NCBI RefSeq assembly: GCF_020882245.1
Contig: NC_083598.1
Span: 59,123,858 to 59,187,857, forward strand
From: Rhopalosiphum padi
Taxonomy: Eukaryota; Arthropoda; Insecta; Hemiptera; Aphididae
Length of the DNA: 64,000 nt
Direction: 5' to 3'
How positions within the stretch are numbered: the stretch's first letter is position 1; each line of letters opens with the position of its first letter. Of this stretch, positions 1 to 13,000 are shown piece by piece. The translations under genes and the position numbers were made by a program. The notes beneath the pieces are model-generated. The model had not been told where the DNA came from and did not search any database. It worked only from the letters and a program-made list of their open reading frames with translations.

Positions 1-1009
1 TATTCACACCAATAACAAAATTATCATAAAGAAAAAAAACTTCATTAAGCAAAAAATACTAGACTTTGAAAATAAAATAAAATCTATTAAGTGAATAAAA
101 GATGAAACTCATATTCATATTTTGGGGAAAGATTCAATTAAAATATAATTTTTCATGAGAATTAATATGATAAAAATCAGAACTCAATATAGGGGAGAAA
201 GAGGTCGAAATTAAACAGGAATAGAGATTATGGTATTAATTAGAATAATATATACAATATACATAAATGCCCGTATTCAGAAATAATGCACAATACAAGC
301 AGAAATTTAAAGGGATATAATGTAAACTGGTATTTATCTCAAGTGTAATATCATACTTACAAAGTGATAAAAAATAGTAGAAAGAAAGAAAGAAAGAATC
401 GTACAAAACGATATGGCCGAATCAGAAGAATTAGATTGAGAACGTTTGAACAACATAGAAGTGAAGACAAACGAATAGGAAACTTTTATATTATGTTATA
501 GATTCGAACAAAAAATAATATTATATGCTATTCAATGCTATAGCACAAAAACAAATTGGGACTGGCCAGATTGAGAGAAATTACAAGACGCTTAATTCTG
601 AAATGCAATAAAATTTATAAATTTTAGGATATTACTAATATGACATTCAAACGGAGGAGTGAATAATTGAATAATAAAGATGGGTTAATCGGAAAGGAGT
701 TTTGTTCATATAAGTACCTACAGACTCAAAATAAGAAGGAACATTCTATATATTTATAATATACGTATTCAAATATTTCTCGTGTATGGATTGTATTTTA
801 CTTTAAAAAAATAAAACAAATGATAACTCCAGAAAAAAAACAACCATACTGCAGGAGCAGATAATACCGTGTTAAAAATTATTATTACAATCGTACAACA
901 CAATTGAATATAAATATAATAAGGAACTTAGTATCTGAACATTAAATAGATGCTCAATTCAACATTTTCACGAACTTCAGTTGTATAACAGTGCTTTACA
1001 CTACGGTCA
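1..1009. other. 3' flank of the microexon gene
   Basis: This is AT-rich sequence downstream of the stop codon of the minus-strand microexon gene. It should hold that gene's 3' untranslated region, but I see no perfect AATAAA close to the stop on the minus strand. A good minus-strand donor site (GTAAGT) abuts position 361, preceded by a purine-poor stretch without any AG back to about position 483. This could be an untranslated exon or the start of a further gene leaving the window. I cannot decide. Confidence 0.3.
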
Positions 1010-1089
1010 CTATTGAACACAACGAACACTGCTATTAATGAACTGATAATATTTTAATTCTGTGCTAAAAATGTGCTTAAATTTCTGAA
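1010..1089 (-). CDS. Terminal exon (24) of the microexon gene
   Basis: After a GATTAG acceptor the phase-1 frame reads QKFKHIFSTELKYYQ, then FINSSVRCVQ and TAG. I chose it over a later acceptor (near 857) because it is the first acceptor downstream of exon 23 that gives an open frame rich in Tyr, Lys and Phe like the rest of the protein. No donor precedes the stop. Confidence 0.65.
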
Positions 1090-4000
1090 CTAATCACAAT
1101 ATACGACACTACTTAGTACTCTATACTTCATTTAACTACAAACTGGGGGATCCAATTTCCAAAATAATATGATACAAACTTAAAAAATTTCGAATGTATA
1201 GTGTAATGTAAGAGTGTATGTAGTAAGTATTGTAAGTATAATAGTTACCTTGTACTATCATTCTTAGAAAGTATGACATGTACGATTCACCAAATATTGG
1301 ATCAACTGAAAATACAGAAAATAACTATCAGTTTTATCATTCACAACAATATTTTATAATAGAATAAGTAATAAGTAAAGCTGTATAGTGTACCTATATA
1401 AATATTAAGGAATGTCTAGTTTTCATATTTTGATTAATATGTTTCCAAAAATTTAATAACCTACTAACAAGTAATTTTTTTAATATTTATTTTTGGACTA
1501 ATGTGTTTTAAAAATATCTAAATGAGTTATCGATTGTACAAATTAAAGCTAAAATAAGTTACTTACTCTTTCGTAAAAGATAAAACCACATCGAATCAAA
1601 AGCTAGAAAATAAAACGATTAACTTAATATTAATATTACTATATTAAATCCAGTTAAATAATTTGAATAATCAAAATGATAACCATATTATTCGGTGATT
1701 GGAGTATGTTTAGGTGTTTGTGTGGGATCAGACCCCCTCTCAAATTAATGAATACTATTCACTATACCAGTCATTCTCAAAATGGGTGATATCACACTGC
1801 TGTAAGTGTTAATAGTCTTTAGGAGGACGGTATAAGACCCAATGATTACTGTTTTTAAGATACACCACAGATGGTAAGCTTAAAACATGTTGGGAACTGG
1901 AAAATGTTTGATTCTCAAAGTGGGTGGTGGATGAAATAAGTTTGAGAACCTATGCTCTATATAGTATAAAATATATTTATTTTATATCAATTGCCAAGAT
2001 CGCTGTTTTAGATTTTTTTTAAACTTATGATAAAAATAATTATTTTCAAATTCCATACTACTCATACTAGACATATAAATAAATTAGAAAAAATAAGAAC
2101 ATCTTAACCTAGACACAGGTAATATAATATTTTAAAATATTCAACTATTTTTCATATGTCGTATACTTTGAATTCACTAGACTGTGATCCAATTGTTACC
2201 ATTAAATTACCAGGTTATAAGGATTATTATGTATAAGGATAAGCTATTATAGCTTATAAGTTATAAGTAATAATAACTATATATACTTACAATTTATCGC
2301 ATTATTAATTCTATCTGTGTGCGTATATACATAAATATGTAATAAACAATAATATAAATCAAAATAATATGTACTTTATCGTCATTAATTTTTAATATAA
2401 AGGTTTTTTTTTTAATTAAAATATAACATAAGACAATAATTATATGAAATCACAAATCACAATACTGTTTTACTTTTGATTTTAAATATTTTCAATCAAA
2501 ATTATAAGTAATGACATTGTGATTTTAGGAAAACTACTTTTCATAACACTTTTAAATACGTGATTACAATTTAAAAAAATGTTGTACGTTAAGTATTAAA
2601 TGCATTTTAAAACCTTAAAATTATATTTTTTAGATATAAATTATGCTTAAACATTTTTGTTTTAATGACTTACGTTGATTACTTCCGTCTATACATTATA
2701 TTTGAATAAGTATGTAAAAAAATTATAAATTATAATACTTTATAATGTGTAGCAAGTAAACATTTAAACACTATCCTTTAAATAGTAAATGCTATTGATA
2801 ATTAAAAAAAAAAAAAACTATATTTTGATGTTAAAAATGATTACTTACACAGCATACTCACTGCGTAATTTCAAAAACATTAAAAAAAATTAATTTTATA
2901 TTTTATGTATTATATTATGTTTGCAGTTATTGAAAGTTTAAAGTTCAAACTATAAATGAATAAGTTTCAAATTAGTTGTAAACAAATGAATAATAATATA
3001 GTAGGTATATTATGGTACCTAATTATTTAAATTTATTGTACGACAATATTTTATTACTTATATTTTTTCATATTTCACTATGTACTTATATTGATGTAGG
3101 TATCTATAAATATTTCTAAGTTAATAATTTAGTTAAAGCTTATACTTACAATATAAATTTTCTATATGTTTTGAAAAATAAAATAAAGTTACATATGAAT
3201 AATTTTAATATTATAAGTTAAAAAGTATAAGTTATAAGTATAAAGTTTAATTAATATTAGTTATAATAAAAATCAGCATACTTATACGCCCTTCACTACC
3301 TGTTTAAAAAATATAGGTATATTTATGTACTTATATGTCTAATTTAAATATTGAGGAATAAAATCAGAATATATAATATTATATTGTCATTTGCTAACCA
3401 AATGTTACATTAAGCGTTTAAGTATTTTAAATCGAATTTAATAGGTATCTGTTAACTGCTTCACAATTCAATGACATTTACAATAATTTATTTATTATCA
3501 GTGTTTATAATGCGTGTAATAAAAACAATTCGCTTTGGTTCTAAAACACAATAAGACGTCATAATATAATAGTATTATGTATTGTGATTTGTAATACATA
3601 ATATACTTACTACTCAATGGTACTACATAAAGTTAAATTAAAACGTTAATAGCTAATATATATTTAAAAAAAAGTTATGCCAGAATATGATTTATATTTA
3701 TTTAAGGATTGATGCTCCAATTTTTTCATGTTTAAATTATAATAAATTAGTGATATACCTATGGGCTATAATTATTGATTACTTATCGAAATGGTCACAA
3801 TAACTTAAAACTATGATCATATCATTATAACCATTAATAGTTATAGTCTTTAGTCATAACTAGTGACCCTAATGACAATAAGATTATGATAATATTATTA
3901 TTAAAATAATAATAATAAGTGTTCGTTAATAGATTTATTGCTATCTAGAACATTCGTTCATATTTTGTACTTACTAAGTGTTTGTACTGTAAATAATTAT

Positions 4001-7000
4001 CAGTATAATTATTATTAAAATTTAATTAAATTCAAAATAGTATATTTTAAGTAATTTATTATACGTCTACAATAATACATGAACCACAATAATTACTTTT
4101 TTCATTTTTTTTTATTTGGTATACAATAGATGTCAAATTAAAAATATGAACTAATATTTAAGATATTAAAACATGAATTATAATACTCAGTATTGAAAAA
4201 AACATAAATATGATTAATTAGATAATTAAGCAAAGACAGGTTTTATAAATTGATAATTCGATAAAATAAATTTAAAATTAGGTAACTCACAGTATTCTAT
4301 TTCTTCACTAGATTCATTGAATCCTGTAAAAAAAAGGTGGTAAATAAATTAATAATATTAATATTGAAATATTAATAATACCGGATAATACATTTATGTA
4401 AAACACTAATTATTTGAAATATATACACTTTTGGTATATATACAAATTAATATTTAATATAAATGATTTGATTTTATAGATATTTTTCATATTTTTATGA
4501 TTTAGATCTAATTTCCGTAATTGCCTCTATCATATGAAAATAAATGATAAATAACTATAGGTATTAAAAATATGCGCTGTTATTTTATAATAATTTATCA
4601 TGAGTATTAAAAAAAAAAAAAAAATGCTTATTTAATTAAAAATTAACTCACTTTCAATTTTCGGAGAATATGAATCGATGACAACTAAAGGATTTTCTAG
4701 CAATAAAAAAATAATTTAAAAAAATTAAGCACCAATAGGAAAAGAATGTCAGTGATAACTAAAAGTCTAAAAATAATTCAAACCATAAAAGTTGGGTTAT
4801 TAAGTTGACACTTTTTTGTAAACCGTCGATTTTATCCTAAACTAAGATAAACGAAATTTTTTCCCATTTTTATATTTGAATTGCATCTTATTTTAAAGTA
4901 TGATATCATTCAAATACACTATTTAAAATATCATAAAGGCATATTATATAATAATAATCAGAGTTAAGCTAAACATTGTACCAAATATATTATTATTATT
5001 TAGAATTTTATCGATACAATGGGTTAAACACTTAATGATTGAAGAATTTTTACATATCAATACAAATCATTCAAGTATGTATGATTACACAATTAAAAAA
5101 TATATTTCTTTGTCAGTGATGTTAAAAATAATTTATCAAGATGCTTATTTATTTCAAAATACATAGATTTAAAGTGTTATAATTTTAAGACTATATAAGG
5201 AATATAATTATATTTTTTAAATAGTTTGCTCTGAATGCCAATGATATTAAATTTTGACTTGTCACGTTTAAATAGATCTGCAGGCCACACACAGGCCAAA
5301 TATATTTATCTGGCCCAATTCAAACTTCGAACACGCTTTATATTACATGTTTAATTTGTCTGACTTAAGAACGCAAACGAAACACTAGAAATATAAAAAA
5401 TGGGCGAAATGGGGCGTAATAGGATTACGCTACAATTTTAGTATAATCATATCAGTATTTTTCGCAGATAACATTAAAAATACAAAATAAATAGTTCAAC
5501 CAGTCGAAAAAACGGATTTACAACTAATACACTGAATCTCCTTATATTTTTATTAAAAATAATAATTAGAAGTTTAATACTCGATCTGCCTTGTATAATA
5601 TTATTTTATTTCTCATAATAATAAAATGTATGACATAAATTATAAACTACCATGGTTAGGTATAATAATTATTATTCCAAAATCATTACATACACATGAT
5701 ATGTTGAACGACCATACCAAAAATGTACACGATGTGCATTTTATATCAGTCATTAGAAAAGATGAACTATAAAAATATATATTTTCAAAGTGTTTGTTAA
5801 AAAATAAATAATAATAATTTGCTTACCTTCTGTCTGTGTTTTACTGTGGTAATCTTTTATTATTGTTTCCATCAAAATAAAAATATATAAATTATTTTAG
5901 TTGGTACATAAATAAATTAATATTATCGTTCAAGATACTGATGAAAATTATATTTAGATATCTTACTATCTTAGTAATTTTAATTAATCATAAATAAATA
6001 AGTTATGATGTTATGTAACTTTGTTTATAGTTAGGTTTTAGGCATGGTGTGTTAATTATTAAAAATAATTTGTATGGTTACATAAATGCATTATACTACC
6101 ATAATAAAAATATTAATGATAAAAACTTTTGTCATCTAATCAAATTAAAACATTATTTTATCGAATGTTAAACCTCAATCACAGCAAACAGTTCATATAA
6201 AAGTTTTACATTTAAAGGCGCAATGTATACAGTGACCCCTGAAATAACAACAACAAAAAAAAGAAAAGAATTTTCCTTAATCTTGGAGCAATTAGTATTT
6301 TAAAATTGTACATGTTTTTCAACTTGAATTAGACTATAAAAGAATATTTTTTCCTTTTGTTTATTCTGTTAAATCACTTAAAATTGTTTTAATATTAAAA
6401 TAAAATTAATAAAATAATCTGAAAAATACAATAATCGTGTATATAAACTTACTTTTACGATCTTCTGTATGATAAATTATTACAAAAATATTGAAAAATA
6501 ATATTGATAAATTAATAAATTTTTATTGATAAAAATATTTTATACAATATAAAGTTAGGCATGTAGTGTAAATATCATTATTATTTTAATACCATGTGAA
6601 ATTTAAATATTATCAAAATGTTATTCTAATATATTAAAATATGTATATTATTATACAGAATGCGGCAAAACAACCACTGACGTTTTGGAAGGCTATTAAA
6701 AATAAAAAACCACGCAACTTATAGAAATTAAGTTTATTTTATTTTATTTGGTACATCATTACATTTTATAGATTAAGTTTTGAAAATGACATCAGTAAGA
6801 TGATGATCCCAGTAGCAATACATTGTTGAACGCGTTTTTTAAAGTTGAGGACCGTTAATATGATGAATCACGCGTTCACCCGATTTGAGCGTTTGTGACT
6901 TTTTTCTGTGGGGCTACTTGAAATAAAATGTTTTTAAACATTGGCTTCACACCTTGGAAGAACTCAAAAATCGAATTCAACAATGTATTACTGATGGGGA

Positions 7001-10000
7001 TCATCATCTTTCTGATGTCATACTTAATGTATAAAACGGCACGATGTACCAAATAAAATAAAATAAACCTTATTTCTTTAAGTCGCGCAGTTTTTTTTTT
7101 TTTTAATGGCTTTTCAAAACTGCACTGTCTATTTTGTCGCTCTCTGTATTTTAAATTAACTGTGTTATTAATAAAACACATAATTTACACATTCAAATAA
7201 ATAAATATTATATTTATTTTATAATATTGGCCAAAACAAGAACTTTTATGTATTTTCATGGTATAAGTCTGGTATCGATGCAGTTAGTTATTACAATTCT
7301 GATTCAGTTTAGAGCGCAAAGGCGCCTATTATATATTTTATAAAGAAGAATATTTCCTGTGCTTTGACTGGATAGGCTTTTAATATTTACATTCTGTATA
7401 AATATAAGCATGTTTAAATTAAAAATAATTTCGATTATTTTTAACCATTAATGACTTGTTCAAAAATTTAAACTTTAAAAATGTATCCGATCAAAGCACA
7501 GTAAATATATTTCTTTATAAAATGCATAGTAGGTGCCTTTGGACTAAACTGAACCAGAGAGTTGTAATCGTGAAAATACGGAATATTTTTGTTCCTATAT
7601 TATGTGAAAGATAGGTAGGGAAAAATATATTGGTTTGGCGGCTCCTAAACTAAAATAATTGTATATAAAAATAAACTATAATTATAGTGTAATATATATA
7701 TATATATATATTAAATGGTATTATTAATTTGAAAATCATTGAAGTACTTACCGATATAAGTCTCTGTTAAATACATGGATTAAAAAATTAAAAATAGATT
7801 TTATTATATAATATTAATAAACTTTAACTCATATCTAAATTAAATTATACATAATTATGATATTATTTTTATTTCACATAAATCCAAGAAAATTTCTGAA
7901 TCGTAGTAAATCGACCATTACTATGGTATCACTGTTAAGCGTTGATGGAATAAATATTATAAAATTATCAAAACAATCAGTTGCACTTATAATTAAGATA
8001 TTGTGTAATATATTATATATACAGCGTACCCAATAAGTTTGGAGACGATCATTAGACTAATTGGGACTGATAACCCATAATATAATATAATTAATAAGGT
8101 TATTAAATATTTCACACTATAAATATACAGCAGTATTGTCTAGATTATTGATTCATGTAGATATTAAATTATGCATAAAGTAATTAAGAAATGCGAACTG
8201 CCGCAATCCTTATTCCTCGGGCTAAATGTCACGTTTCGGCTTTTTCCCGTGCTAATACTTAGTTGTGACCTACCTCATTTGAACTGTATAGTAAATTTTA
8301 TCCTGAGGGTAAAATCGTAGCTAGTGTACCTACTACAGTTACAACAACCTCTAAATGAAGCCATGTCTGGAAATGTCATTTTTATCCAATGGTGTAATAA
8401 ACAATGTAAATTATGAAAATTATTTACAACAATTCGTAGAAAATTTAAAAAAATGTAGAAAACCAATCTAAACAAAAAAATTTTTTAAAAAAGTACGGGA
8501 AATGCTATTGATAGATTACTGGCGCAAGCGATAAAAATGAAATAAATAACTGAAAATAATGTCTACCTCTAATAGTTGAAACGACAGTGAAAATTCCAGT
8601 GCATTGTGTTCATAGAGGAAAATTCAAAATAATAACAACGTGTTAGATGTTATATTGAGTATTAATGACGACGGATTTTTTAAAATAGGAACCAAAAATG
8701 GAATTTTGTCATTACTCATTACTATAATATATGCCAGAAACTAAATTTTGTAGTGCAAAGAACAATTATTAGTTTACGTTTTTCCCTATCAATTCTGAGG
8801 TTCGGCTGATTTTGACTTTTGCCCTTATGTATATAAATATATATATATATAATATATTATATGCTAGGCTGGGTAAGTTAAATAATTATTTTAACTCGTT
8901 AAGTTAAGTTAATGTAGAAAAATGAAAGTTAAGTTTAAAGTTAAAAGTTAATTTGAAAAAAAGTAACAACTTAGTTAAAAATAAGTTACTTTTCTTTTTT
9001 CATGTAAAATTAATTACATTAAAGGTCACAGAAAGCAATATGAACAAAATATAACAATTTTTGACGACACAACGAATTTATTGCTTAATTGTTAATATGT
9101 TAAGATCATTATGGGTTTTCTCGTTAAGTTAGAAGTTACTTAATAAAAAAGAAATTCGTTAATTAACTTAAATTTTTAACTCATTAATGCCCAGCCTTGT
9201 TAGCTTCCTAGTTCATAGACGCAGTGTAATGTGTACCCATATGACATGCCCTTGTATCAGTGGACAATACAATTTAAATTATTTTTTTTTTAATAAAATT
9301 GTTTTTAGTTATTTGTATTAATAGATGGCAGGTAATAATATATACCTATATATATCAAAACGCTATATACAATTTAAATTGTAAATATACACTTCTTATT
9401 ATGATGTAAACAGTTAATAAATAATAGATAAGCAAAAAAAAATATAGCTTACTTATATGTTCTACTATAATATATAATTAAAAACACAAATCATGTTAAT
9501 ATAGTGAATTTTTTTAAGATTTTGTTTCATGTGTTGAGATCTATTAATATATCATTATTGAACATCGATACGAAATTTTCATAGTCGTGTAAACACGCGT
9601 TTTGTGATTATAAATTTAGTAAATATGCAGAGTGATTCATCAAGTATACTCATTCGTTTTATTCTATAAGATGATTAAACATTAGAATTTTTTTATCTTC
9701 TTTATACAAGTGCAAAACAAGTCATAACATTTAAAAAATTAAGACAAGTAGTTTACGTTTAAGTTTGTTAGTTTTAATAGTAATAAAATTAAACTATTAT
9801 CAAACATCCTATTATTATATCTAAACGAATCGCCATTGTCTATATTTGTATAGTGTTTTTTATATGCCTGCTGTAATTTTAAATTTTAAACGATTTGTGT
9901 GTGTAAAATTCATAATTCGCTTGAAAATTAAAGTATCAAAAACCACAATCAATAAATCACTAAAAATGTTGTTATCTTTAATATTGATTAAGATTTATGT

Positions 10001-13000
10001 TGAACTGCTGAGCATAAAATTAACATTTAATGTTATATGCACTTGTAGAAAGTCGACAGAAACAGTAAATGCTTATATAGCGTTTTTCTTTAGTAAAATT
10101 CTGATTTTTGAAAATTTTAAAAACATTTAGAGAACAATTATTCAAATACTTAGATTTTATGCAATTTAATAATAATTTTGAGGCATTACAAACTTCCTTT
10201 TTTTTTTAAATATGAACTACTATTTGTTTTATTGTATATTGTTAAAGAGATGATTTTTTTTTTTAAATAGATATTATACTTACTAAGTTTATCATCTGCA
10301 TTTATTCAATTGTTCATACACAGAAAAAAATAACTACGTTAATAATCTGATAAGTTATAACTATGAATACATATTATTCGATTATAATTATAAGGAGTAA
10401 AATATTTAGGTAATTTAAAAAATGTTTTATTTCAGTGAATTTTAAATGAATATATGAAATATGTTATATTTTATGACACTTATCAACTATAAATTAATTC
10501 AACAGTTCGATAATTAAAATTAATGTTTAAAACTTGATGTGAAATATTTTATTTTATCAATTGAAAATTTTTAGTTTTAACTACATATTTATAAAATCGA
10601 AATTTGCATTTATAATTCACGAAGAGAAAAGAAAGTATATGAATAGATATTATTATATTTTATAAACATGGAATAAAATCTGATATAATATATTATATAG
10701 AATCACCTATTAAATTAATATGCAAAAGAAAAAGGTTAAAGTTATTACTTATTACTTTATTAGCATAATTTACGATTAACTAATATTAATAATTGTTTAA
10801 TATTATATACAGAACATTATATAATATATTATAATAATATACAATAAACTTACCACATCCTGCAACTACACATGTAATCAAACATTATAATAATAATAAC
10901 GTATATTTTGTTATTGTGTTTTTTTTATTTGGTAATAGGAAAATGAAACACATAAGTATAAAACGTTAATTCGATTTTTTTATCTGGTAGCAAAATAAAA
11001 ATCTCAAAATGTTCACTAATATTTCGTGACCGCTCAAAAAGAAAATAGGGTATATGTAGCAGAAATGACGACCAACTGTAAGTCAATTGTATTGATTATA
11101 TTATTATGTTTGAGGTATATAAGAGTAGATTTAATCAAAAAATTGTATAATGTGCGTATATTATATTATAACAGTATAATAGATATATATTATTACATGA
11201 CATAATTCTTTTTAATAACCGTGATTCATTGAGCTTTGTTGCAATGAGAAATATTTCTAAAAAAAAAAAAAATTAAGTCAAAAATAAGGTTCCATATGGT
11301 TAATATAATAAATATGACATTATAAATCAATCTTTATAAATGTATACTCAATTTTTTCTAATTATTGTATTCTGGTTAAATTGTTAACTCATATTAGGTT
11401 CAAGTTGTACATGCAAATTATTTACGTTGTTTTTCTTCATTTCGTTTAGGTTTCACTGTGACTATATATTTATTTCCTTTATTTTTAACAAGTATGTGTG
11501 TATTTCAATTACACAAAAAGTTTAAATTTGTTTTACATATTATCAGTATAATGTTTTTTACACGATCAACAAATTTAAATTATTCATTTTTGTTTGTTAA
11601 GACTGCTAAATCGGAAATGTGTGCGATTGCCTCATTAAGTGATTTAAGAATGGTAGACAGCACTATTCATCGTTTACGGTATACAGATTTTCTAATATTA
11701 TTAGGTAATATCAGTAAATTTAGATATAAATCATGAAGTTATAACCTGTAAATTTAATCTTCAATACTTTAATAGTATTTGGTTCATAATTATGGATGTC
11801 TTTAATATCGATTAGTGTTGATTTTGAATGATAAGTTATACGCTCAACATTTTTTTTAACGCAGCGCCAACTTATATCTCCCGAAATCAAATTTTTACTG
11901 AAGTGGAATTTAAAGTTACGAAAAATTAAATATTGATTTTAGTAGTATTTCCTATTTTAAAATCCATTTTTATATACGTGCACTTAAGTATAATACTGCA
12001 AATAGTACTTAGTTAAGGATTTTTAGTTTGTGTTTTGTGTAAAGTACTAAGATTGTACAACGCATGCACAGAGAGAAGTAAGAGCCGTCATGTGGTGCAT
12101 AATTAAGATAAAATTGACCGATATTCGATAATATTGATAAAAACTAAAAATAGTTTAAATTGGTACCTATAAATAATATGTATAATAATTAAACGAGTGC
12201 ACAATCGTTATAATAGGTTAGGTTAGGTTTTCCATTGTATTACATCGTATTTTAAAATATAGTTTGGCAACGTTGTACGGTCGTAACGCATTTTTATTCA
12301 AAATATTTCGGGCGTAAATGGGTTATAAATTAGGTGTGTTGGGTGCATATGGTTTGCACCGAATCTTTGATAGGTCTTTCTTAATTACGACACCTACTAT
12401 ACAGTAGACCAGTGTTTCCCAACTTATTTTAATCGTGGACCTTTTGAAAGAGCTAGAACGTTTTGTGGGACCCCCATATAATTTTTGGAGCTATTCTATG
12501 TTAGAATAATAATTTAAATATTATTAATTAATTTATATTTTCCCAAATTTCTCACGGAACCCTTGGCACTGACTGACGGAACCTTAGGTTCCGCGGAACA
12601 CCAGTTGGGTAACACTGCAGTAGACCAACTCAGTTCTTTAATATAATGATTCAGTTGTTAAAAATTGACTTACCTTTACGAACTGAAATACGTATGAACA
12701 TATTACTAACATTTTAGTTAACCGATTAAATTGATAACTTATTAACTGTAAATTCAACTTCGCAATAAAAAAAAAAGGTTTTTTTAGATATATGACTAAT
12801 GTGGTTTTTATATTTAAATTATTTGATATAAAAACATGTAAACCCTTAAAGTGATAATACAAAAAATATTTAAGTAGGTAAATTATAATTAAAAATAAAA
12901 CGAAATATTATCTACGTGAAAAATGTAGTAAAAATAAGTTAGGTTTATTATCTAATAATAAAAATAAAGTAACTTACGTCGGTTATACCGCTCATCATCT

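Noticed and set aside
361..482. Possible exon ending at a GTAAGT donor near 360 (minus strand)
   Set aside because: It lies after the stop codon, the acceptor is poor, and the open frame reflects a TTTC microsatellite.
8274..8283. 10-nt candidate microexon on the minus strand (TATACAG acceptor, GTAGGT donor)
   Set aside because: Length is not a multiple of 3; including it would shift the frame of the microexon gene. It could be a rare alternative exon.
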